DNA from: Sporosarcina sp. FSL K6-2383
Lineage (GTDB): Bacteria > Bacillota > Bacilli > Bacillales_A > Planococcaceae
Direction: 5' to 3'
DNA length: 64,000 bases
Assembly: GCF_038618305.1 (NCBI RefSeq)
Contig: NZ_CP152017.1
Span: 783,501 to 847,500 of the forward strand
This document shows positions 26,058-35,100 of the stretch, piece after piece. A program made the translations under genes and the position numbers. The notes beneath the pieces were generated by a model that saw only the letters and a program-made list of their open reading frames with translations, did no database searches and had not been told where the DNA came from. Position 1 is the first letter of the stretch; every line of letters begins with the position of its first letter.

Positions 26058-27073
26058 AGGTATTAGAACCTGCAAATCCAAATAAATCAACGGCTATATT
26101 TGGTGGCAAAGCGAGCGGAATTTTGAACTGGAACGATCTCGCACATCCACATTTCTATACATTAAGACAACGGATTCGTTCGCTTTTTTGGACGGCCAAT
26201 GAAGTCGACATGACGCAGGACGTTAAACAATTCTCGTCGCTGACAAAGCCAGAGCAAGACGCATTCCTAAAGATTATTGGATTGCTTGCAACGCTTGATG
26301 GTCCACAAACAGATATCGCGGCAAAAATTGCACAGTATACGACAGATCCTTCTGTTAAATCACTGATGGCAACCATTGCCGATCAGGAAAGCGAGCATAA
26401 TCATAGCTATGCCTATGTATTATCTTCGGTAACGACGCTCGATAAACAGCTAGCGTCGTTTGAAATGGGACGCACAGACGAGGTGCTTATGCGCCGCAAC
26501 GACCGAATTGTTGACGTTTATAATGAATTTGCAGAAAATCCGACAATTGAGTCCGCATTAAAAGCGATGGTGTATACAACATTATTAGAAGGACTTTTCT
26601 TCTACAGTGGCTTTGCATTTTTCTATAACTTAGCACGTAATCAAAAAATGGTCGGCACATCGACGATGATTTCGTATATAAATCGTGATGAGCTCCAACA
26701 CGGTAAAGCAATCAGCGATATTTTTCGTGCAGCACTCTCAGAAAACTCAGAACAAAATACAGAGGCATTTACAGAATGGATTTACGACCAATTCAAGCAT
26801 TCTGTCGAACAGGAAGTTGCTTGGAGTCGCTATGTATTAGCGGATATCGAAGGCATCGACTTGATTGAAATGGAAGGCTACGTGAAATATCGTGCCAATA
26901 AAATGCTACGCATGCTTGGGCTTAGTGAAATCTACCCGGAATTCACCGATAATCCAATGAAGTGGATTCGTGCCTACGTTGATAGTTTCGACGATACAAA
27001 AACGGACTTCTTTGAGCAGACTTCGAGGCAGTATGTGAAAACGAGTGATTTGAATGGTTTTGATGATCTGTAA
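26036..27073 (+). CDS. nrdF: Class I ribonucleoside-diphosphate reductase, beta subunit
   Basis: The radical-generating subunit has a complete set of metal ligands: Asp in TLDGPQ, Glu and His in QESEHNHSY with the radical tyrosine at its end, Glu in LLEGLFFY, and Glu and His in NRDELQHG. The protein is therefore of the ordinary metal-dependent kind, not the metal-free class Ie. The start is uncertain: TTG 26036 has GAAAGGGG 10 bases upstream, whereas the in-frame ATG at 26012 has no visible ribosome site. It is the last gene of the operon. Confidence 0.92.
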   Translation: MEKLTRVKVLEPANPNKSTAIFGGKASGILNWNDLAHPHFYTLRQRIRSLFWTANEVDMTQDVKQFSSLTKPEQDAFLKIIGLLATLDGPQTDIAAKIAQYTTDPSVKSLMATIADQESEHNHSYAYVLSSVTTLDKQLASFEMGRTDEVLMRRNDRIVDVYNEFAENPTIESALKAMVYTTLLEGLFFYSGFAFFYNLARNQKMVGTSTMISYINRDELQHGKAISDIFRAALSENSEQNTEAFTEWIYDQFKHSVEQEVAWSRYVLADIEGIDLIEMEGYVKYRANKMLRMLGLSEIYPEFTDNPMKWIRAYVDSFDDTKTDFFEQTSRQYVKTSDLNGFDDL

Positions 27074-27141
27074 ATGAAAGATCGCATAAACATATTTAGC
27101 TAACTGGTTCAGTTGCAGGGGAGAAAACATTAAATAACAAT

Positions 27142-27193
27142 GAGAAAGGAGACAAGATTCGTATATGAATCTTGTCTCCTTTCTCGTTTTTTT
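27142..27193 (+). terminator. Terminator of the nrd operon
   Basis: A perfect 19-bp stem (GAGAAAGGAGACAAGATTC) with a 6-base loop and seven T. Confidence 0.95.
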
Positions 27194-27447
27194 AAGTTCA
27201 TAACAGCCAAGTTTTGTTTTTAGAGAAGAACCTATTGGTAAATGGATTAAGGTGAAGAAAGTTAAATTTCTTTCGGGCTATGCATATAAAGTTTTGTCTA
27301 TTTGTTTTCATTCACTTGGTATTGGATTCTTGATGGGTTTTTATAATCGTAGAAGTAGAGGCATTCAGTAGCTAGTAAACGGCTAGATGGAGGCTTTTTT
27401 ATATTGGTTAAGTTGAACTTCTTTGTATTTAAGAGAAGCTTATGTAT

Positions 27448-27482
27448 TTCTTAAATAAAACTTTAAAATTCATGGATATAAT
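27448..27482 (+). promoter_or_regulatory. VanR-like direct-repeat operator and promoter, site 1
   Basis: CTTAA (27450) and CTTTAA (27461) are an 11-bp direct repeat, with TATAAT 16 bases after the second copy. The same geometry is found at 28494-28526. The preceding stretch from 27194 has no gene I can support; a 39-codon frame at 27252-27371 lacks a clear ribosome site. Confidence 0.65.
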
Positions 27483-27536
27483 CAGTGCATAAGCAAAATT
27501 TACTTGCTTAAATCAGAAGTAGAGGGAGAGATAATA

Positions 27537-28367
27537 ATGGATAAGAAAAAAACAGGAAAGAAAGCTTTTATGAATATGCGAAAAGGGATAGTCACTGGCG
27601 TTGCAATAATGGTAATTGGTACTTCAACTACTGTTTTGGCATCTCAAGACACAGGGTATATAAATGAGTTGTTTGGAGGTGTAAAAAATAAGCATGATCA
27701 AGTGGTGGTAGAATCTGGGGTGAAAATGAAAATAGAAGAAAGTTTGAGTGGGGGGAAAAGCTCGCTCATCATAGTTTCCTTTGAAAAAGAAGATAAGACT
27801 AAATTTCCTGAAGGAGCTACAATCGAAAATTTGGAATTAGATATAAAGCATGGTGCAAGTTATATGGTTGAGCAACAATTAACAGAAGATCGCAAACAGA
27901 TTATTGGCACATTTGATGTAGATACATTCAGTACTCTAGAAGGCAAAAGCGTTACGATTAAAGCCGAAGCCATTGTGAATACTGATACAGATGAAATCAT
28001 TGCTAATGGTCCCTTTAAAAATAAATTTACAGCACATGATCGTTCTAAGAAAATCGATATTAATGTAATGCTAAAACAACAAAAAGAGGAAGTAGTATTG
28101 AAAGCTTTAAATGTTTCAGCCGTTGGAATTGAGATTGAGGGAGAAAGAATAGATGGTCAGGAAAGCTATTTACCAGAAATCAGTCCGATTGTTAAGGTGA
28201 TTACAGATGATAATCAAATCATTGAATTGAGTAATGGTTCAACAAGTACAACGGACATTGGATTCAAATGGATGTATAGCCTAGATTCAAATGGAAACCG
28301 TATGTTTTTAGATAAGTCCACGATTAAAAGTATCATGGTAAATAATCAAGTAATGAGTATAGATTAA
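27537..28367 (+). CDS. Membrane-anchored or secreted protein with outside domain, function unknown
   Basis: The 276-residue protein starts MDKKKTGKKAFMNMRKG, then has a hydrophobic helix (about residues 17-36) ending VLASQ, which may be a signal peptide or an anchor. The remaining 240 residues are polar and beta-rich. The stretch GYINELFGG... recalls the outside parts of DUF4179-type proteins, but I am not sure. AGGGAGAG precedes ATG 27537. It shares an operator with the VanZ/VanRS-like operon downstream and is probably a member of its regulon. Confidence 0.6.
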   Translation: MDKKKTGKKAFMNMRKGIVTGVAIMVIGTSTTVLASQDTGYINELFGGVKNKHDQVVVESGVKMKIEESLSGGKSSLIIVSFEKEDKTKFPEGATIENLELDIKHGASYMVEQQLTEDRKQIIGTFDVDTFSTLEGKSVTIKAEAIVNTDTDEIIANGPFKNKFTAHDRSKKIDINVMLKQQKEEVVLKALNVSAVGIEIEGERIDGQESYLPEISPIVKVITDDNQIIELSNGSTSTTDIGFKWMYSLDSNGNRMFLDKSTIKSIMVNNQVMSID

Positions 28368-28428
28368 GTTAAACATTCAAATAGAAAATGTATGTAAGAA
28401 CTCACGTAGATAGGATATCAATAGTCTA

Positions 28429-28460
28429 AAACGTATATTTCAGGTGAATATACGTTTTTT
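28429..28460 (+). terminator. Terminator after the secreted protein gene
   Basis: AAACGTATATT/AATATACGTTT stem followed by TTTATTTTTT. Confidence 0.85.
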
Positions 28461-28472
28461 ATTTTTTACGTG

Positions 28473-28526
28473 TTAAGAAATCATTGTTGATTTCTTAAGA
28501 AAAACTTTAAAAACAGAAGTTATACT
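28473..28526 (+). promoter_or_regulatory. VanR-like operator and promoter, site 2
   Basis: CTTAA (28494) and CTTTAA (28505) repeat at 11 bp and TATACT begins 16 bases after the second copy, as in site 1. The first copy is also the right arm of a perfect 11-bp inverted repeat (TTAAGAAATCA, 28473-28498). Confidence 0.65.
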
Positions 28527-28580
28527 TTGTTTAGTTACAAAAAAAATCAAAGATGAAAGTATTTTTTTGAGGTCGAATAA

Positions 28581-29156
28581 ATGGAAAACTCATTCATGTA
28601 TACAATAGATTCCTGGTATATTCTTATCCCGGCGTTTCTACTTTTTTTATGCTATATGGTCTTGGTTACGGTTATTAGAAAGAAATATCACTTTGGTCAG
28701 TTTATAATATTAACTTCTTTTGCAGTTTATTTTTTGTGTATGATTCATTTTGTGTTTTTTCCTATTGAAGTGAATATTGGGAAGTATGCTAATTTAACAC
28801 CGTGGTATAAGTCTATTAACTTTATCCCTGTGTTAACAATAGATATACCAACTTTTATATTGAATATAATTATGCTGGTTCCTTTTGGTATGTATTTACC
28901 GTTATTGAGTAATAAATATCAATCGGTTAAAAAGGTTGCTTTTATGGGACTATCTATCAGCTTATCTTTTGAAGTGACACAGGTTCTAATTAGAATAATA
29001 CTTGGAAATGGGCGTAGTACAGATATTAATGATTTGATTGCGAATACATTAGGGACTGTGATAGGATTTTTAATAATAAGTGAAATATCAAAAAACTCAT
29101 TTGTTTATACTGTTTTACAGAAACTAAGACTGGAGAATAGTGTTCAAAGACATTAA
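28581..29156 (+). CDS. VanZ family membrane protein
   Basis: The 191-residue protein has five hydrophobic helices and the VanZ pattern NIIMLVPFGMYLPLL ... ITQVLIR-like SFEVTQVLIRI ... STDINDLIANTLGTVIGF. VanZ of enterococci gives low-level teicoplanin resistance; many Firmicute homologues have no known role. It begins at ATG 28581 and leads into the response regulator, whose ribosome site lies just past its stop. Confidence 0.85.
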   Translation: MENSFMYTIDSWYILIPAFLLFLCYMVLVTVIRKKYHFGQFIILTSFAVYFLCMIHFVFFPIEVNIGKYANLTPWYKSINFIPVLTIDIPTFILNIIMLVPFGMYLPLLSNKYQSVKKVAFMGLSISLSFEVTQVLIRIILGNGRSTDINDLIANTLGTVIGFLIISEISKNSFVYTVLQKLRLENSVQRH

Positions 29157-29187
29157 CGCGTTTATCCTGAAAAGGGGGCAAGACATA

Positions 29188-29880
29188 TTGGGGAATAGTA
29201 TCCTAATTGTTGACGATGATAGAGAAATTGGAAAGTTAGCGGAAATATACATGAAAAATGAGGGATATCATGTCCTTCAAGCAGGGGATGGATTAGAAGC
29301 TTTAAAAATTATGAAGCATAATCCTGTAAACCTCATTATTTTGGATATCATGATGCCGAATATGGATGGACTAGAATTTTGTAAACATATCAGAGTGGAT
29401 AATCAGGTGCCCATACTAATGCTAAGTGCGAAAGTGCAAGATATGGATAAAATTATAGGACTCATGACGGGCGCAGATGATTATATGTTAAAACCCTTTA
29501 ATCCATTAGAATTAGTGGCTCGAGTAAAGGCATTGTTACGGAGATCCAACTACGAACCAGTAGGTGTAGACAGGGGTACCATCCGAGCTAACTCACTTGA
29601 AATAGATAAGCAATCCCATAGGGTTACGGCGAGTGGAAAAGAAATTAAGCTAACGTCTATTGAATTTGACATCTTATATTTACTCGCAAAAAACAAAGGA
29701 ACAGTATTCAGTTCTGAAGAGATCTTTGAAAGAGTGTGGAAAGAAGACAGCATGGGTTCGAATAAAACAGTCATGGTTCACATTAAGAATGTACGGGATA
29801 AATTCGAATTAGTCATTCCGGGAGAAACAATTATCCAAACTGTTTGGGGAGTGGGCTATAAAATTGAAAAAGATCATTAA
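29188..29880 (+). CDS. OmpR-family response regulator (VanR-like)
   Basis: The 230-residue protein has a receiver domain (ILIVDDDREIG, phospho-Asp in LIILDIMMPNMDG, Lys in DDYMLKPFNP) and a winged-helix domain (IKLTSIEFDILYLLAKNKG ... VMVHIKNVRDKFE ... WGVGYKIE). I prefer the TTG at 29188 since AAAGGGGG is 9 bases upstream and the receiver domain begins there; the frame also has a GTG at 29140. It likely binds the 11-bp direct repeats upstream. Confidence 0.9.
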   Translation: MGNSILIVDDDREIGKLAEIYMKNEGYHVLQAGDGLEALKIMKHNPVNLIILDIMMPNMDGLEFCKHIRVDNQVPILMLSAKVQDMDKIIGLMTGADDYMLKPFNPLELVARVKALLRRSNYEPVGVDRGTIRANSLEIDKQSHRVTASGKEIKLTSIEFDILYLLAKNKGTVFSSEEIFERVWKEDSMGSNKTVMVHIKNVRDKFELVIPGETIIQTVWGVGYKIEKDH

Positions 29881-30970
29881 GTTCATTTCTATTTGGAAAT
29901 TATTGATTTATCTAGTGTCTGCAGCGATATTGGCAGGTCTGACTGGTTTTATACTGATTTCTGCTATCTTTTATTTAGAGACGCAATCTTCCCGTTTCTC
30001 GGACCTAATTGAATTAGTGGGCACTTTTGGTATAGCGTCATTTGTACTAGGCTATTGTGTATTATTTGTCTTATACTTTTTCCTTTTTATTCATTTTGAA
30101 CGACAGAAGTATGTTGAATATTTACTAACGAGAATGATTAATGAAATTGAATATATATCAGAAGGCCATTTCAACAAAAAAGTAACAATTGCAGATAATA
30201 GTGTACTAGGCGAATTAGGTGCAAAAGTTAATCACATAATTACGCAAGTAGAAAAGTCAGTAGTTGATCAAAAAAAGTCTGCGCAAACAAAAAATGATTT
30301 GATTACAAATGTTGCCCATGACCTTCGCTCACCACTAACATCAATTGTTGGCTATTTAGAATTGATAAATGAAGATCGATATAAGAATGAGGTTGAACTG
30401 AGATATTTTATTCAAATTATTCATCAAAAATCTAAAGATCTTCACCAATTGATGAATGATCTATTTGAATATACCTTGGTTCAAAATAAAGAGTCTTTAA
30501 TTAATGAAGTTCCTGTAAATATAGAAGAAATGTTAAATCAATTAGCAGTTCAATTTCAGGTTCAGGTTCATGAGGCGGGTATGGAAATAAGACAATATTT
30601 CTCAACTGTAAACCATCCTATTGTGATGGGAGATGGAAATAAATTAGCGAGGATATTTGAAAATCTAATTCAAAATGCCATTCGGTATGGAAAAAATGGA
30701 AGGTATATTGATGTTACATTATCTGAATCCGATAAATTAATAGAAATTGAAGTTACAAATTATGGACAAGTCATTCCTGAAATGGACTTGCCTTATATAT
30801 TTGAGAGATTCTATAGGGTTGAAAAGTCACGTTCCCATCAAACGGGTGGTTCAGGTTTAGGTTTAGCCATTGTGAAAAGTATTGTAGAATTACATGGCGG
30901 CAAAATTGAGGTGGATAGCTCATTAGGTGGGACAACCTTTAGAGTAAAGTTCCTGAAAAATGGTTATTAA
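29864..30970 (+). CDS. Sensor histidine kinase (VanS-like)
   Basis: Two transmembrane helices (about 10-37 and 52-77) are followed by a HAMP-like linker, the H-box NVAHDLRSPLTSIVGYLE, N-box NAIRYG and the G-boxes IFERFYRVEKSRS and GGSGLGLAIVKS. The TTG start at 29864 overlaps the regulator gene by 17 bases. The short outside loop gives no hint of ligand; with VanZ and the secreted protein, cell-envelope stress is a reasonable guess. Confidence 0.9.
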   Translation: MKKIIKFISIWKLLIYLVSAAILAGLTGFILISAIFYLETQSSRFSDLIELVGTFGIASFVLGYCVLFVLYFFLFIHFERQKYVEYLLTRMINEIEYISEGHFNKKVTIADNSVLGELGAKVNHIITQVEKSVVDQKKSAQTKNDLITNVAHDLRSPLTSIVGYLELINEDRYKNEVELRYFIQIIHQKSKDLHQLMNDLFEYTLVQNKESLINEVPVNIEEMLNQLAVQFQVQVHEAGMEIRQYFSTVNHPIVMGDGNKLARIFENLIQNAIRYGKNGRYIDVTLSESDKLIEIEVTNYGQVIPEMDLPYIFERFYRVEKSRSHQTGGSGLGLAIVKSIVELHGGKIEVDSSLGGTTFRVKFLKNGY

Positions 30971-31029
30971 AAATGTATTGAAGATGAGTGCACTTTTCAA
31001 TTGTGAAAAATTCATGACAATAGTCGAAA

Positions 31030-31045
31030 TGTGATATATATCACA
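31030..31045 (+). promoter_or_regulatory. Fnr box
   Basis: TGTGATATATATCACA is a perfect 16-bp palindrome of the CRP/FNR class (TGTGA-N6-TCACA), 192 bp before scdA. Confidence 0.8.
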
Positions 31046-31127
31046 TTCCCTTATACTCGCGTCAATTATGATGGAGATAGTAAGAAAGGTAAGAGTGTTA
31101 TGTGTGAAAAACGCTATTATTGATATC

Positions 31128-31141
31128 TAGGGTAATCCCTA
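31128..31141 (+). promoter_or_regulatory. NreC-type operator before scdA
   Basis: TAGGG-TAAT-CCCTA matches the described staphylococcal NreC palindrome TAGGG-N4-CCCTA exactly. Confidence 0.75.
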
Positions 31142-31175
31142 GTATGAACAATGGCAGTAAGCACGTATACTTGAT

Positions 31176-31194
31176 AGTGAGAATGATTCTCACT
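31176..31194 (+). promoter_or_regulatory. Fur-type box in the scdA leader
   Basis: AGTGAGAATGATTCTCACT is a perfect 9-1-9 palindrome. Its core TGAGAATGATTCTCA fits the 7-1-7 Fur model (TGATAATNATTATCA) apart from one symmetric change. Confidence 0.7.
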
Positions 31195-31221
31195 AAATTG
31201 ATTAGGGGAGGAACAACTATT

Positions 31222-31920
31222 ATGAGTCAACTAACGCTTGAAACACAAGTTTGCGATATCGTCACTGCACTTCCACAAAGTGCGGATCTATTTAGAAGTC
31301 TTCGTATCGATTTTTGCTGCGGAGGGAAAATCCCGTTGAAAGATGCGGCAGAAGATCGCAATCTGAATCCAGAAGAAGTATTAGTAAGCATTCAAAAAAT
31401 AGAAGAAAAACGAGAGCAAGTCGGTAGTACACATCCGACTTCATTCGGCAATAGAACGCTCGTCTCTTACATTCAAGAAAAATACCATGCAGGTTTACGT
31501 GAAGAATTACCAGCGCTTACACCGTACATTACGCGAGTCGTTAAGGTTCACGGAGAAAATCATCCGCATCTTGTACGTATCCAAGAAATTTTCAAGGAAT
31601 TACGTGCTGAGCTTTTAGATCACACGGCGGACGAAGATAAAAATGTCTTCCCAGTCATTCTTGATTTTTTGGAAAATCCAACTCCAGAATTAAAAGAGCA
31701 AGTGAAGCCACATGTTATGGAATTAGAAGCAGAGCACGAGCATGCAGGCGAATTATTATTTGAAATCCGAGATTTAACAAATAACTACACACCACCAGAA
31801 GAAGCTTGTGGTACGTACCGTGTTGTCTATGCGCGTCTTGCACAGCTTGAAAAAGACACATTTGAACATGTTCACCTTGAAAATAACGTTCTATTCGATC
31901 GAGTACGTGCTGCACTTTAA
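31222..31920 (+). CDS. scdA: Iron-sulfur cluster repair di-iron protein (ScdA/RIC)
   Basis: The 232-residue protein has the N-terminal ScdA domain with FRSLRIDFCCGGK and a hemerythrin-like di-iron domain (KYHAGLREELPAL ... VHGENHPHL ... LLDHTADEDKNVFPVI ... EAEHEHAG ... HVHLENNVLF). The family repairs iron-sulfur centres damaged by nitric oxide. It starts at ATG 31222 with GGGGAGG 10 bases upstream. It precedes the nitrate reductase operon and its leader carries Fnr-, NreC- and Fur-type sites. Confidence 0.94.
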   Translation: MSQLTLETQVCDIVTALPQSADLFRSLRIDFCCGGKIPLKDAAEDRNLNPEEVLVSIQKIEEKREQVGSTHPTSFGNRTLVSYIQEKYHAGLREELPALTPYITRVVKVHGENHPHLVRIQEIFKELRAELLDHTADEDKNVFPVILDFLENPTPELKEQVKPHVMELEAEHEHAGELLFEIRDLTNNYTPPEEACGTYRVVYARLAQLEKDTFEHVHLENNVLFDRVRAAL

Positions 31921-31931
31921 TAAATACACTA

Positions 31932-31959
31932 AAAAAGCTGCCCGCGGGTGGCTTTTTTT
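31932..31959 (+). terminator. Terminator after scdA
   Basis: A GC-rich stem around CCCGCGGG with AAAGC/GCTTT at its base and seven T. Confidence 0.8.
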
Positions 31960-31987
31960 GTCTAGTAAGGTAAGTTTATATACGATA

Positions 31988-32001
31988 TAGGACTTTCCCT
32001 A
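31988..32001 (+). promoter_or_regulatory. NreC-type operator before narG
   Basis: TAGGA-CTTT-CCCTA matches TAGGG-N4-CCCTA at 9 of 10 defined positions, about 112 bp before the narG start. Confidence 0.65.
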
Positions 32002-32106
32002 ATAGGAAGGTGCTGGGTTAATCTTTAGAATTAGGGGTATATGAATGAACGTAATGATGTATCCCCTCATTAAGTTCATTATTCTGAAAAGGAGTGAGTT
32101 TTCTCG

Positions 32107-35100
32107 ATGAAGAAAAAAAGTGTACTGAAAAGTGGACTAAGATACTTCAAGCCCGTTGAACGTTACTCAGGAAACTGGTCGATTCTAGAAGAGAAAAGCC
32201 GGGATTGGGAGAATATGTATCGCCAACGCTGGTCCCACGACAAGGTAGTTAGAACAACGCATGGCGTCAACTGTACGGGGTCATGTAGTTGGAAAGTGTT
32301 TGTGAAAAACGGCATTATTACTTGGGAAAACCAACAGATTGACTACCCTTCCTGTGGTCCTGATATGCCTGAATTTGAACCGCGAGGCTGTCCACGTGGT
32401 GCATCGTTTTCGTGGTATGAATACAGTCCACTTCGCGTGAAGTACCCTTACATACGAGGAAAACTGTGGCGGATGTGGGGTCAAGCATTGACTGAAATGA
32501 AGGATCCTGTGAAAGCATGGGCAAGCATTGTCGAAGATCCTAAAAAAGCGGATGAATATAAAAAAGCTCGCGGAAAAGGTGGACATGTTCGTGTCAATTG
32601 GCGCGATGCTACGATGCTGATTTCTGCACAACTTATTTACACAATTCAAAAATACGGTCCAGACCGCATTGCTGGATTTACGCCAATTCCGGCGATGTCG
32701 ATGGTTAGTTATGCATCAGGTGCGCGTTTCATCTCCCTTCTTGGTGGAGAAATGCTTAGTTTCTATGACTGGTATGCAGATTTACCACCAGCTTCTCCAC
32801 AAATTTGGGGTGAGCAGACGGACGTTCCTGAATCGAGTGACTGGTTTAATGCAGGTTATATTATTATGTGGGGATCGAACGTACCCCTAACACGGACGCC
32901 AGACGCTCACTTCATGACAGAAGTACGCTACAAAGGAACAAAAGTAGTTTCTGTTGCACCGGACTATGCAGAAAGTGTGACACATGCCGATGACTGGATT
33001 GCTGCAAATCCTGGTACAGATGCAGCTGTTGCACAAGCAATGACGCATGTTATTTTAGATGAATTTTATGAGCAACGAAAAGAACCGATGTTCATCAATT
33101 ATGCGAAGCAGTACACGGATATGCCGTTTTTAATCATGCTAGATGAGCATGAGGGATCGTACAAAGCAGGTCGTTTCCTACGAGCGAGTGACCTGGGTAG
33201 TACGTCCGAGCACTCAGAATGGAAGCCAGTTATCTTTGATGAAGCAACAGATGAAATCATTGTTCCAAACGGCACGATGGGACAGCGTTGGGAAGAGGAT
33301 GCGAAGTGGAATCTAATTCTTGATAACGCAGACGGTACACGTGTTGAGCCTGCATTATCGGTTGCAGACCATGGTGCTGAATGGACAGAAATGGTATTCC
33401 CTTATTTCGATAATATTGCCAATGGGACATTTAACCGCCCGATTCCTACGAAGAAAGTAACTTTTGCAGATGGGACAGAAAGACTTGTCGCAACTGTTTA
33501 CGATTTAATGCTAAGCCAATACGGCGTTCGTCGTATCGATAGCGATCTAGAGGCAAGTGGTTATGACGATGTCAACTCCATTTATACACCTGCTTGGCAG
33601 CAAAAAATCACCAATGTTAAACCGGAGCTTGTGATACAAATTGCACGTGAATTTGCGCAGAACTCCCTTGATACGGGTGGTCGTTCTATGATTATTATGG
33701 GAGCGGGTATTAACCACTGGTTTAACAGTGACACGATTTACAGATCCATCCTCAATCTCGTAACATTGACAGCTTCACAAGGCGTTAATGGCGGAGGCTG
33801 GGCGCATTATGTTGGGCAAGAAAAATGCCGTCCGATTGAAGGTTGGAGCACGATTGCCTTTGCGAGGGATTGGCAGGCACCACCGCGTCTCCAAAATGCA
33901 ACATCCTTCTTCTACTATGCGACAAATCAGTGGAAGTATGAGGAGGCTGGAGCAGAGGTACTGATGTCACCTACGGCTGGGAAAGCACGTTATGAGCACC
34001 CGGCAGATTATAATGTTCTAGCTGCTAGGTTGGGCTGGTTACCATCTTATCCACAGTTTAATAAGAATAGTTTGCTATTTGCTGAAGAAGCAGCGGCATT
34101 AGGAAAAACTACGACAGAAGAAATTGTAGGTCATACGCTTGAGCAATTGAAGTCAGGTGATTTGCAATTTGCTGTAGAAGATCCTGACGCACCGGAAAAC
34201 TTCCCGCGCTCATTATTCATTTGGCGTTCTAATCTGGTATCTAGTTCTGCAAAAGGACAGGAATACTTCATGAAACACCTTTTCGGAGCATCTGATGGAT
34301 TACTAGCTTCCCCAAATGACGAGGTAAAACCAGAAGAAATGGTATGGCGTGACGAGGTAGAAGGCAAGCTTGATCTTCTTGTTGCATTGGATTTCCGTAT
34401 GACTGCAACGCCGATGTATGCAGATATCGTTCTTCCAGCAGCGACTTGGTATGAAAAACACGACCTTTCATCAACAGACATGCATCCATTTGTCCATCCG
34501 TTCAATCCGGCAGTAGACCCACTGTGGGAATCACGTTCGGACTGGGATATTTACCGTTCGATTGCACAAACATTCTCAGAAATGGCGAAAACTCATTTGC
34601 CGGGTGTTTACAAGGATTTGGTAACGACTCCATTGGCGCATGACTCTATTCAGGAAATTGCACAGCCTTACGGTGAAGTGAAAGACTGGAAAAAGGGTGA
34701 AGTTGAAGCGATTCCAGGGAAAACAATGCCTGGTATGACGATTGTCGAACGTGATTATACAACTATTTACGATAAATATGTAACGCTTGGTCCTTTATTA
34801 TCAACAGGAAAAGTCGGTGCGCATGGCGTTAGTTTCTCTGTTGCTGAAGAGTATGAAATGATGAAAGGTATCAATGGCACTTATTTTGATGAAACCATCA
34901 AAAATGGGCTGCCAAAATTGCATACAGCGAAACATGCTGCTGAAGCAATGCTGACATTATCATCTGCTACAAATGGTCGGGTGTCACAAAAGGCATACGA
35001 AGCGGCAGAACATGATTCGGGCGTTGAGTTAAAAGATATTTCGGCAGATAGGGCGGCAGAACGCTTTACTTTTGCTAGTATTACCGCACAGCCTCGGGAA

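Noticed and set aside
26012..27073. Metal-free class Ie beta subunit hypothesis because of the NrdI-like partner
   Set aside because: All six metal ligands and the radical tyrosine are present, so this is an ordinary metal-dependent subunit.
27252..27371. 39-codon open frame after the nrd terminator (GTG start)
   Set aside because: No clear ribosome site and no recognisable family; could be a gene fragment but not supportable.
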